Assembly (NCBI GenBank): GCA_016190535.1
Contig: JACPQK010000061.1
Coordinates: 1-6,248, forward strand
DNA from: Chloroflexota bacterium
Lineage (GTDB): Bacteria; Chloroflexota; Dehalococcoidia; JACPQK01
Length of the DNA stretch: 6,248 nucleotides
Direction of reading: 5' to 3'
The position numbers and the translations under genes are program-made. Below the pieces are notes generated by a model. It ran no database searches. It saw only the letters and a program-made list of their open reading frames with translations, and had not been told where the DNA came from. How positions within the stretch are numbered: position 1 is the stretch's first letter; each line of letters starts with the position of its first letter. Below, one piece after another: positions 1 through 5,358 of this stretch.

Positions 1-498
1 ACCGACGCCCTGGAGCCCTACCACCCGGAGAGGCTGGCCTCCCGCATCCTGGGCATGGGGGACATCCTTACTCTGGCGGAGAAGGCCCAGGAGGCGGTGG
101 ACCACAAGCAGGCCCTGGAGGCCCAACGCAAGCTGCGCACCGGTAGCTTTGACCTGGAGGACTTCCTGTCCCAACTCCGCCAGATGCGGAAAATAGGCCC
201 GCTCGCTCAGATACTGGACATGATCCCCGGCTTCCCCGCCAAGCGCCTGGCCCTCCCCCAGGACGTGGACGAGAAGCACCTCAAACGTGTGGAGGCTATT
301 ATCCTGTCCATGACGCCAGAGGAGAGGCAGCGCCCGGAGATCATCGGTGGCAGCCGCCGCCGCCGCATCGCCCGCGGCAGTGGTAGCGCGCCCCAGGAGG
401 TCAATCAGCTCCTCAACCAGTTCGGGCAGATGCGCAAGCTCATGAGGCAGGTGGCCTCCGGTAGGGTGCCCAAGAACCTCCTCTCCCTGTTGCGGTAG
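1..498 (+). CDS. ffh: Signal recognition particle protein Ffh/SRP54, C-terminal part (5' end outside window)
   Basis: This is the protein subunit of the signal recognition particle. It binds signal sequences emerging from the ribosome and 4.5S/SRP RNA, and docks on FtsY at the membrane. The frame is open from base 1, so the N and most of the G domain lie outside; 165 residues are visible. The first visible residues hold the closing segment of the GTPase domain (HPERLASRILGMGDIL). The M domain follows: FDLEDFLSQLRQM, the finger-loop region with DMIPGF, then LSMTPEERQRPEII. The RNA-binding helix is SRRRRIARGSG (E. coli has a very similar SRKRRIAAGSG). The end is EVNQLLNQFGQMRKLM. The stop is TAG at 496-498. 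The protein ends soon after the core M domain, with no long methionine-rich tail. No intrinsic terminator is visible just after the stop. The nearest downstream gene on the same strand is def, 563 bases away behind its own promoter, so ffh probably belongs to a different transcription unit. Family assignment is secure. Confidence 0.97.
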   Translation, partial: TDALEPYHPERLASRILGMGDILTLAEKAQEAVDHKQALEAQRKLRTGSFDLEDFLSQLRQMRKIGPLAQILDMIPGFPAKRLALPQDVDEKHLKRVEAIILSMTPEERQRPEIIGGSRRRRIARGSGSAPQEVNQLLNQFGQMRKLMRQVASGRVPKNLLSLLR

Positions 499-553
499 GA
501 GGTAGAGAGAGCCTTTGGGGGCACTCCACGCTGATGGCCATCGGTCCAATATG

Positions 554-570
554 ATGACATTGCATGTCAT
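554..570. repeat. 17-base perfect palindrome ATGACAT-TGC-ATGTCAT
   Basis: ATGACAT (554-560) is the exact reverse complement of ATGTCAT (564-570), with a TGC centre. It lies 56 bases past the ffh stop in a locally AT-rich patch. Dyads of this size are typical of operators bound by dimeric helix-turn-helix regulators, but they also occur as small hairpins or ends of mobile repeats. It lies about 390 bases upstream of the def promoter, too far for a simple repressor site there. No promoter adjoins it convincingly. The function is unknown; the symmetry itself is certain. Confidence 0.55.
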
Positions 571-612
571 TACTATGAAAATGCCAAGCGACACAGGTGG
601 AACGGTACGGTC

Positions 613-678
613 TCGTAGAGGAGGAACTCTGTGTCCTCCCCCTGGGGGGTGGGCGGGCACGGAGTCCCGCCCCTACGA
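613..678. repeat. Nested inverted repeats that can fold as a three-way junction
   Basis: An outer stem TCGTAG (613-618)/CTACGA (673-678) encloses two hairpins. Hairpin A is GGAGGA (620-625)/TCCTCC (634-639) with an 8-base loop. Hairpin B is GGGCGGG (651-657)/CCCGCCC (666-672) with the loop CACGGAGT, and it abuts the outer stem directly. All three stems are perfect Watson-Crick pairs. The linker 640-650 (CCC T GGGGGG T) can also pair locally, so other folds compete. From memory, the right half (GGGCGGGCACGGAG…CCCGCCCCTACGA) resembles short GC-rich palindromic repeats scattered between genes in many Chloroflexota and other environmental genomes. That resemblance is unverified. It could be a REP/MITE-type repeat or a structured RNA. 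Confidence 0.5.
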
Positions 679-735
679 CGAACGAGGGCAGAGCAGGCGT
701 TTTCCTATCTTCGTGCCGCGTCGATGCAATCGAGG

Positions 736-852
736 CATGACAGATTCTGAGGGAGGCCCGACCCGTCGGGACGACCGGAGAATCCGTCCCCTGCCGAGTG
801 CGCACGGGGTGATACGGATTCTTCGCTTCGCTCCGCCCAGTATGTGGTCATG
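736..852. repeat. REP/MITE-like palindromic intergenic element (candidate)
   Basis: The ends CATGAC (736-741) and GTCATG (847-852) are inverted copies. Inside, AGAATCCGT (779-787) pairs with ACGGATTCT (814-822) as a perfect 9-bp stem. CCCC (788-791)/GGGG (806-809) extends it inward, and about three further pairs including one G-T extend it outward. To the left, GATTCT (743-748) can pair instead with AGAATC (779-784), enclosing the hairpin CCCGA (757-761)/TCGGG (766-770). AGAATC therefore has two competing partners. The segments GATTCTGAGGGAG and GGATTCTTCGCTTCGCTC resemble a family of dispersed repeats with cores like ATTCTGAGCGAAGCGAAGAATC that I recall from Chloroflexota and related genomes. 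The symmetry is seen directly; the repeat-family assignment is recollection. The exact boundaries are uncertain. Confidence 0.5.
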
Positions 853-959
853 GGCTGGTAGGCCCTGTACCCCCGGTAGCACCACAACGTCCCTTTTTTG
901 AACGTCTCCGCCACCCCCGCCTTGGCAGTTAAGAGCGTAGAGCCCCTCGGGAAATATCT

Positions 960-988
960 TTGCAATCCGCCCTGGGTGTGCCTATAAT
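960..988 (+). promoter_or_regulatory. Sigma-70-type promoter for the def-cca-secDF operon
   Basis: The -35 hexamer TTGCAA (960-965) matches consensus at 4 of 6 positions. It is separated by exactly 17 bases from a perfect -10 hexamer TATAAT (983-988). Transcription would begin around 994-996, giving a leader of about 67 bases before the def start at 1062. There is no strict extended -10 (TGCC, not TGN, precedes TATAAT). It is the best promoter-like match I noticed in the window. It points at a run of genes with no later gap large enough for another promoter. Confidence 0.75.
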
Positions 989-999
989 CGTCATGAGCA

Positions 1000-1039
1000 G
1001 GCCCGAGGCTGAGCCGTAACGATGGTACGGCTTCGGGCC
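1000..1039 (+). promoter_or_regulatory. Stem-loop in the def 5' leader
   Basis: The outer stem GGCCCGA (1000-1006)/TCGGGCC (1033-1039) stacks on an inner stem AGCCGTA (1012-1018)/TACGGCT (1026-1032). The 3' arms are continuous; the 5' arm has a 5-base bulge (1007-1011). The loop is ACGATGG (1019-1025). That makes 14 perfect pairs within the predicted transcript, starting about five bases after the predicted start site. No U-run follows (AGTTTGTTGACTGG), so it is not an intrinsic terminator. It ends about 13 bases before the weak def ribosome binding site, leaving that site free. It may stabilise the 5' end of the mRNA or be a regulatory structure. I do not recognise it as a known riboswitch. 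Confidence 0.5.
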
Positions 1040-1061
1040 AGTTTGTTGACTGGGTGCTAGC

Positions 1062-1559
1062 ATGGCTGTCCTTCCCATACTGAAGCTGCCTGACCCTCGG
1101 CTGCGCCAGAAGGCGAAGCGGGTGCAGGCTATGGATGCTTCCCTCCAGAAGCTTATCGAGGACATGATCGACACCATGAGGGATGCCCACGGCGTTGGCC
1201 TGGCGGCTACCCAGGTGGGTGTGCCGCTACGGGTCCTGGTCATTGAGCCGCCAGAGGGGGAAATGCTGGTGCTCGTCAATCCCCAGATCATCCGCCGGGA
1301 AGGGGTAAGAGAAGTGCCCGAGGGCTGTCTCAGCCTGCCGGGGTATCAGGGGGAGGTGAAGCGTTCAATGGTGGTGCGGGCAAAGGGGCTTGATCGCCAG
1401 GGGAAAGAGGTGAGGGTAAAGGCGGACGGCCTTCTTGCCCAGGCCTTGGAGCACGAATTGGACCACCTGGATGGCAAGGTCTACGTGGACCGTCTAGAGA
1501 GTCTGGAGCATCTATACCAGGTCAGGCCGGAGCCAGCGGAGGCGGAGGCCGATGGCTGA
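1062..1559 (+). CDS. def: Peptide deformylase
   Basis: This cytoplasmic metalloenzyme (usually Fe2+, sometimes Zn2+ or Ni2+) removes the formyl group from the initiator methionine of nascent proteins. All three family motifs are present in the 165 residues: motif 1 GVGLAATQ (44-51, with Q51), motif 2 EGCLS (87-91, with metal ligand C89), and motif 3 HELDH (131-135, ligands H131 and H135, catalytic E132). The residue before HELDH is E130, where many family members have Q. The N-terminus MAVLPILKLPDPRLR is typical. An in-frame TGA at 1047-1049 rules out a longer ATG-started form. The ribosome binding site is weak (GGTG at 1053-1056, five bases before ATG). The last dozen residues are an acidic, Pro/Ala/Glu-rich tail. 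Its 3' end overlaps the next gene by 8 bases. It is probably the first gene of the operon read from the promoter at 960-988. Confidence 0.97.
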   Translation: MAVLPILKLPDPRLRQKAKRVQAMDASLQKLIEDMIDTMRDAHGVGLAATQVGVPLRVLVIEPPEGEMLVLVNPQIIRREGVREVPEGCLSLPGYQGEVKRSMVVRAKGLDRQGKEVRVKADGLLAQALEHELDHLDGKVYVDRLESLEHLYQVRPEPAEAEADG

Positions 1560-3039
1560 GTTGCGCCTGGACCTGCGAGGCTACCCTGTGCTGCAGCACG
1601 TGCTGGGGCTACTGCAGGGTAAGAGAGTGGCGGCTTACATCACCGGCGGCTTTGTCCGTGACCTGTTGCTGGGGCGCTCCGTTAGGGACATTGACCTTTC
1701 CCTGGGGGCAGACCCGCGGGAGATGGCCCGCCTGACGGCGGACGCCCTCCAGGGGAGCTATGTGCTGGTCTCGGATGTGGCAGACCGGCAGGTGGGCCGC
1801 GTGGTACTGCCTGAGGTAACGCTGGACTTCACCCCCCTGCGGGGCACTATCGAGGAGGACCTGGCGCAGCGCGATTTCTCCATAGACGCCCTGGCCCTGG
1901 ACCTTTCCCAATATCCCCAGGCAGCACTCGCAGACCCTTGGGGAGGCCTTGCCGATATTCGGGGGAGACAAGTGCGGGCCCTGGGCCCAGAGGTCTTCCT
2001 CGAAGACCCCGTCCGCTTGCTGCGAGGTCCGCGCCTAGTAGCTGAGCTGGACTTCTCCCTGGAGCCAGCCACTGCCTCAGCCATCCGTGAGCATGCTTCT
2101 CTGCTTACCCAAGCGTCGGCGGAACGTCTGCGGGAGGAGTTGTGCAAGCTGTTGGCTGTGCCGGAAGCTGCCCCTCATATCTTCCTGCTGGATGACTTGG
2201 GACTGCTGTCTCTCCTCTTCCCTGAGATGGAGGAGGGCCGGGGAGTAGAGCAGCCGCCAGAGCACCACTGGGATGTCTTCCGGCATTCCCTGGAGGCGGT
2301 GGCCGCCGTGGAAAGGCTGCTGGAGCGAAAAGGGCCTGCTAATGTCATTGGTGCTGTGCCCTGGAGTCCGGACCTGGAGGGCCACTTTGCCCAGGCGGTG
2401 AGCAGCGGCCACCATCGCTCGGTGCTCTTGAAGCTGGCGGCCCTGCTGCACGACATCGCCAAGCCCCAGAAGCGGATGGTGGATGAGTCCGGGCGGATGC
2501 ATTTCTACGGCCATGCCCGGGAAGGGGCTATTATGGCCCAGGCCGTGATGGAGCGCCTCCGTTTCAGCGCCCGGGAGGCCCGCATGGTCTCCCAAATGGT
2601 GGAGCACCACCTGCGCCCCCGTCAGATGGTGTCCCAGGACGACCCCCTGCCCACGGCCCGAGCCATCTACCGCTATTTCCGGGACGTGGGTGACGTGGCC
2701 ATAGATACCCTTTTCCTCAATCTAGCTGACCATTGGGCTAGCCGGGGCCCTGACCTGGTCCGAGAGGACTGGAGAGAGCATGCCCGTATCGTGGCCTATG
2801 TCCTGGAGCAGTGGCAGCAGCAGGCACCCGCTGTGAGTCCCCCTCGCCTGGTTACCGGCCACGACATCATGCGGGAGCTGGGCCTGGAGCCAGGTCCTCT
2901 GGTGGGGGAACTGCTGGAGGAGGTCAAGGAGGCCCAGGCTTCCGGCCAGGTAAGGACGCGCGAGGAGGCTCTGGCCTGGGCCAGGCAGCACCTGTCCCGG
3001 GCTACCCCGCTACCTGAACTAACCAAGGAGAGACAATGA
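1552..3039 (+). CDS. cca: HD-domain CCA tRNA nucleotidyltransferase / poly(A) polymerase family protein
   Basis: This is a class II template-independent nucleotidyltransferase, most likely adding or repairing the CCA end of tRNA; poly(A) polymerase activity cannot be excluded. The head has GGFVRD (32-37) followed by the catalytic carboxylates of DID (46-48). QRDFSIDALALDL (107-118) replaces the usual RRDFTINAL. EDPVRLLR (151-158) is the nucleotide-selecting EDxxR motif; the next residues GPRL differ from the common AxRF. The C-terminal half is an HD phosphohydrolase-type domain: HHWDVFRHSL (239-247 region, H245), LLHDIAKP (H300/D301), H321 in HAREGA, EHHL near 352, and LADH near 393. That suggests phosphodiesterase or phosphatase activity on RNA ends, as in other HD-bearing enzymes. 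The length of 495 aa fits HD-containing members. ATG at 1552 overlaps the def stop by 8 bases, with GGAGG at 1544-1548 in front. Sequence alone does not separate CCA-adding from A-adding activity, so the gene symbol is provisional. Confidence 0.85.
   Translation: MAELRLDLRGYPVLQHVLGLLQGKRVAAYITGGFVRDLLLGRSVRDIDLSLGADPREMARLTADALQGSYVLVSDVADRQVGRVVLPEVTLDFTPLRGTIEEDLAQRDFSIDALALDLSQYPQAALADPWGGLADIRGRQVRALGPEVFLEDPVRLLRGPRLVAELDFSLEPATASAIREHASLLTQASAERLREELCKLLAVPEAAPHIFLLDDLGLLSLLFPEMEEGRGVEQPPEHHWDVFRHSLEAVAAVERLLERKGPANVIGAVPWSPDLEGHFAQAVSSGHHRSVLLKLAALLHDIAKPQKRMVDESGRMHFYGHAREGAIMAQAVMERLRFSAREARMVSQMVEHHLRPRQMVSQDDPLPTARAIYRYFRDVGDVAIDTLFLNLADHWASRGPDLVREDWREHARIVAYVLEQWQQQAPAVSPPRLVTGHDIMRELGLEPGPLVGELLEEVKEAQASGQVRTREEALAWARQHLSRATPLPELTKERQ
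3025..3030 (+). promoter_or_regulatory. Ribosome binding site of secD
   Basis: AAGGAG lies five bases before the ATG at 3036 and inside the last codons of the upstream cca gene. It fixes the secD start at the ATGA overlap, where the secD start and the cca stop share bases. This is the strongest Shine-Dalgarno match in the operon. Confidence 0.8.
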
Positions 3040-4376
3040 GGACCCGTAATCTGCGTATTCTGCTGGGCATTGGATTCCTGTTGATTGTAGCCGTTACCAC
3101 TTTGGCTATACCGAGTTGGGACCTCCGTCTGGGTGGTTGGAGATTCGACCGGAGCGGCCTCCGCCTGGGCCTGGACCTGCGGGGGGGCACCCACGTGGTG
3201 CTTCAGGCCGACCTTTCCGATATACCTGAGGGGGAGCACGCCGACGCGGTAAAAGGCGTGGTGGACATCATTGGCCGGCGGGTGGACGCCTACGGGGTCA
3301 CCGAGCCTGTGATCCAGTTGATGGGCACAGACCGCATCTCGGTGCAGTTGCCTGGGGTAAGGAATGTGGACGAAGCGGTGCGCCTCATTGGTCAGACCGC
3401 CCAGTTGGACTTCCGGGAGCAGCAGTTGGACCCCGAGGGCAAGGTTGTTCTGGATGAGGAGGGGAACCCCAAGTGGGTCCCCGCTACGGGCGACCTGGAT
3501 GGACAGAAAGTCCACCTTACGGGGCGCTTCCTCAAGCGCAACTCTCAAGTGTTGCTGGACCCCCAGACCACCCAGCCACGGGTGGCCTTCGAGTTCAACC
3601 GGGAGGGCGCTCGCCTCTTCGAGCAGATTACCGGGCGTTTGATTGAGAAGCCCCTGGGCATATTTCTCGATGATCAGATGGTTTCCGCTCCCATCGTGAG
3701 GGCAGTGATCAGCGAGCGGGGGGTTATTGAGAACATACCCTTGAACGAGGCCCGCACCCTGGCCATCCAGCTCAACGCGGGTGCCTTGCCCGTGCCCGTG
3801 GAGGTAGTGCAGCAGGAGGACGTAGACGCCACCCTGGGAGCCGATTCACTGCAGAAGAGCTTGCTGGCGGGCCTCATTGGGCTGGCCATGGTGCTGGTCT
3901 TCATGGTGGCCTACTATCGGGCCCCGGGGGTGCTGGCGGGCCTGGCCCTGCTGGTCTATGCCTCGCTGGTGCTGGCCGTATTCAAGCTCTGGCCGGTGAC
4001 CCTCACCCTGGCGGGCATCGCCGCCTTCATCCTCTCCATTGGCATGGCCGTGGATGCCAACATCCTCATCTTCGAGCGCCTGAAGGAGGAGCTACGCGCG
4101 GGCCGTACCCTGGCGGCGGCCCTGGAGTCCGGCTTCGACCGGGCCTGGCCCTCCATTCGGGACAGCAACATCTCCACCTTTATCACCTGTGCTATCCTCT
4201 TCTGGTTTGGCAATACCTTCGGGGCAGCCTCCGTTAAGGGCTTCGCCCTTACCCTGGCCATTGGTGTGGCGGTGAGCATGTTCTCCGCCATAACCGTGAG
4301 CCGGACATTCCTGCGCTTGATAGTGGGCACTGGCCTGGGCCAGCGGCCCAACTTGTTCACCCCGTCAGCGAGGTAG
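3036..4376 (+). CDS. secD: Protein translocase subunit SecD
   Basis: This is an inner-membrane subunit of the SecDF complex, which uses the proton gradient to help pull proteins through SecYEG. A membrane segment lies near residues 7-25, followed by the signature GLDLRGG (45-51). The extracytoplasmic P1 region includes RRVDAYGVTEP and DRISVQLPG, then FEFNREGARLFEQIT and the LDDQMVSAP segment. Hydrophobic segments follow at about 275-292, 296-316 and 319-337. The conserved TM4 motif is MAVDANILIFERLKEE, with D340 corresponding to the proton-pathway Asp (E. coli D519). DSNISTFITCAILFWFG and the last membrane segments close the protein. At 446 aa it is shorter than E. coli SecD (about 615) but normal for the shorter SecD of many non-proteobacterial phyla. 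The region after LDFREQQLD holds a charged stretch (DPEGKVVLDEEGNPKW) of modest conservation. It overlaps cca by 4 bases and precedes secF by 4 bases, so co-translation is likely. Confidence 0.96.
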   Translation: MRTRNLRILLGIGFLLIVAVTTLAIPSWDLRLGGWRFDRSGLRLGLDLRGGTHVVLQADLSDIPEGEHADAVKGVVDIIGRRVDAYGVTEPVIQLMGTDRISVQLPGVRNVDEAVRLIGQTAQLDFREQQLDPEGKVVLDEEGNPKWVPATGDLDGQKVHLTGRFLKRNSQVLLDPQTTQPRVAFEFNREGARLFEQITGRLIEKPLGIFLDDQMVSAPIVRAVISERGVIENIPLNEARTLAIQLNAGALPVPVEVVQQEDVDATLGADSLQKSLLAGLIGLAMVLVFMVAYYRAPGVLAGLALLVYASLVLAVFKLWPVTLTLAGIAAFILSIGMAVDANILIFERLKEELRAGRTLAAALESGFDRAWPSIRDSNISTFITCAILFWFGNTFGAASVKGFALTLAIGVAVSMFSAITVSRTFLRLIVGTGLGQRPNLFTPSAR

Positions 4377-4377
4377 G
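4370..4377 (+). promoter_or_regulatory. Ribosome binding site of secF, overlapping the secD stop codon
   Basis: GAGGTAGG contains the secD stop TAG (4374-4376) and serves as the Shine-Dalgarno site for the ATG at 4381. GAGGT ends about six bases before the start. Ribosomes ending secD therefore sit on the secF initiation site. The same arrangement, CGAGGTAGG, recurs at the end of secF in front of the CDF gene. Confidence 0.65.
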
Positions 4378-4380
4378 TAG

Positions 4381-5352
4381 ATGAGAGACAAGCGGGTCTT
4401 CGACTTCGTGGGGCGCCGCTGGTGGTATTTTCTCCTTTCCGCCCTGGTACTGGTGCCAGGGCTGGTTTCTATAGCTATCCCGCCCCCCTTCCGCTGGGGC
4501 ATCGAGTTTACTAGCGGCTCCACCTGGACTATGCGCTTTGAGAACCCGGTGAGCCACACCCTGCTGCGGGAGGCGCTGGCGGCCCAGGGCCATCCTGATT
4601 CCATCATCCAGGGGGCTGGGGAGAATACTTTCCTGGTGCGCACCCGTGCTCTGAGCCCTGCCCAGCGGGATGCGGAGGGCAGTCTCGTAAGACCTGCCGA
4701 GAGGGAGCAGATAGCGGAGGCCCTGGAGTCCCGGCTGGGGCCTTTCACCACGGTCAATTTCGCCTCCGTTTCTCCCGCCGTTGCCCGGGGCATTGTGAGC
4801 AAGGTCATCCTGGCCCTGGCCATGGCGGCGGTGGGCATCCTCCTCTATATCACCTATGCTTTCCGCCGGGTGCCTAACCCCTTCCGCTACGGTCTGGCTG
4901 CCGTTGTTGCCCTGGCCCACGACGTGATATTGGTGTTGGGGTTGTTCTCTATCCTGGGGAAAGTGGCCGGCATGGAGATCAACGCCATGTTCGTCACTGG
5001 CCTGCTCACGGTGGCGGGCTACAGCGTCCATGACACCATTGTGGTCTTCGACCGGATACGGGAGAATGTGCGGCGGACGGGCCTGGACCTGGCCACTACG
5101 GTGAACAACAGCCTTCTGGAGACTCTGGGGCGGTCTCTGGGCACCAGCCTCACTACCCTGTTCGTGCTCACGGCGCTGCTCCTTATCGGAGGGGTCACGC
5201 TGCAAAGCTTCCTCCTGGTCCTCATCGTCGGCATTATCAGCGGCACCTACAGCTCCATTTTTGTGGCTGCCCAGCTTCTGGTGGTCTGGGAGAACCGGGA
5301 GATGGGCCGGCTCTGGCGGTGGCTTCCTGTGTTGCGGGGTGCCACGAGGTAG
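4381..5352 (+). CDS. secF: Protein translocase subunit SecF
   Basis: This is the membrane partner of SecD in the proton-driven SecDF accessory complex of the Sec translocon. TM1 lies near residues 15-33. GIEFTSGS (40-47) stands where most SecF proteins have GIDFTGGT. An extracytoplasmic P1 domain of about 100 residues follows. Five more hydrophobic segments lie at about 138-157, 166-187, 200-220, 248-268 and 271-294. TM4 carries LTVAGYSVHDTIVVFDRIRENVRR. D218 matches the functionally important E. coli D213, preceded by H217 where N is common. NNSLLETLGRSLGTSLTTLF is the usual segment before TM5. The 323 aa length is normal. A short charged stretch (SPAQRDAEGSLVRPAERE, near 92-109) in the P1 domain may be lineage-specific. 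It lies four bases after secD and six before the CDF gene. The assignment is secure. Confidence 0.96.
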   Translation: MRDKRVFDFVGRRWWYFLLSALVLVPGLVSIAIPPPFRWGIEFTSGSTWTMRFENPVSHTLLREALAAQGHPDSIIQGAGENTFLVRTRALSPAQRDAEGSLVRPAEREQIAEALESRLGPFTTVNFASVSPAVARGIVSKVILALAMAAVGILLYITYAFRRVPNPFRYGLAAVVALAHDVILVLGLFSILGKVAGMEINAMFVTGLLTVAGYSVHDTIVVFDRIRENVRRTGLDLATTVNNSLLETLGRSLGTSLTTLFVLTALLLIGGVTLQSFLLVLIVGIISGTYSSIFVAAQLLVVWENREMGRLWRWLPVLRGATR

Positions 5353-5358
5353 GGGTTA

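Larger units (their letters stand above)
499..959. other. Non-coding stretch with inverted repeats between ffh and the def promoter
   Basis: I see no convincing gene here. The longest open frames (for example 515-901 on +) give arginine- and proline-rich translations with no recognisable motif and no strong ribosome binding site. I also found no tRNA, SRP RNA core or other known RNA signature by eye. What it does hold is inverted repeats: a palindrome at 554-570, a possible three-way junction at 613-678, a small hairpin TCGAT-GCA-ATCGA at 721-733, and a larger repeat-like element at 736-852. A run of six T at 894-899 follows the inverted pair TGTGGT (843-848)/ACCACA (881-886). The hairpin is loose and the run sits seven bases beyond it, so this is at best a weak terminator. 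A patch around 545-590 is visibly richer in A and T than its surroundings. Confidence 0.7.

Noticed and set aside
843..899. Possible intrinsic terminator (TGTGGT/ACCACA with a T6 run)
   Set aside because: The stem is only six pairs around a loop of over 30 bases, and seven bases separate it from the T-run. No gene ends nearby on either strand that would need it.
515..901. 128-codon open frame on + in the ffh-def spacer
   Set aside because: The translation is Arg/Pro/Gly-rich with no motif. It runs straight through three inverted-repeat structures and has no good ribosome binding site. Best explained as a chance open frame in GC-rich DNA.
499..990. SRP RNA (ffs), tRNA or 6S-like RNA gene near ffh
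   Set aside because: I looked for the SRP RNA GGAAGGAAGCAGCC-type core and tRNA-like arms on both strands and saw none. The inverted repeats present do not match these families.
705..1190. 161-codon open frame on the - strand across the spacer and the start of def
   Set aside because: It overlaps the def coding region and promoter antisense, has no recognisable domain, and is typical of chance frames opposite GC-rich genes.
2971..2984. Palindromic 14-mer CTGGCCTGGGCCAG, also at 4330-4343 in secD
   Set aside because: The two copies lie in different reading frames and are made of very common GGCC-rich codons (Leu, Ala, Gly, Trp, Gln). Two copies in 6 kb of such DNA can be chance.
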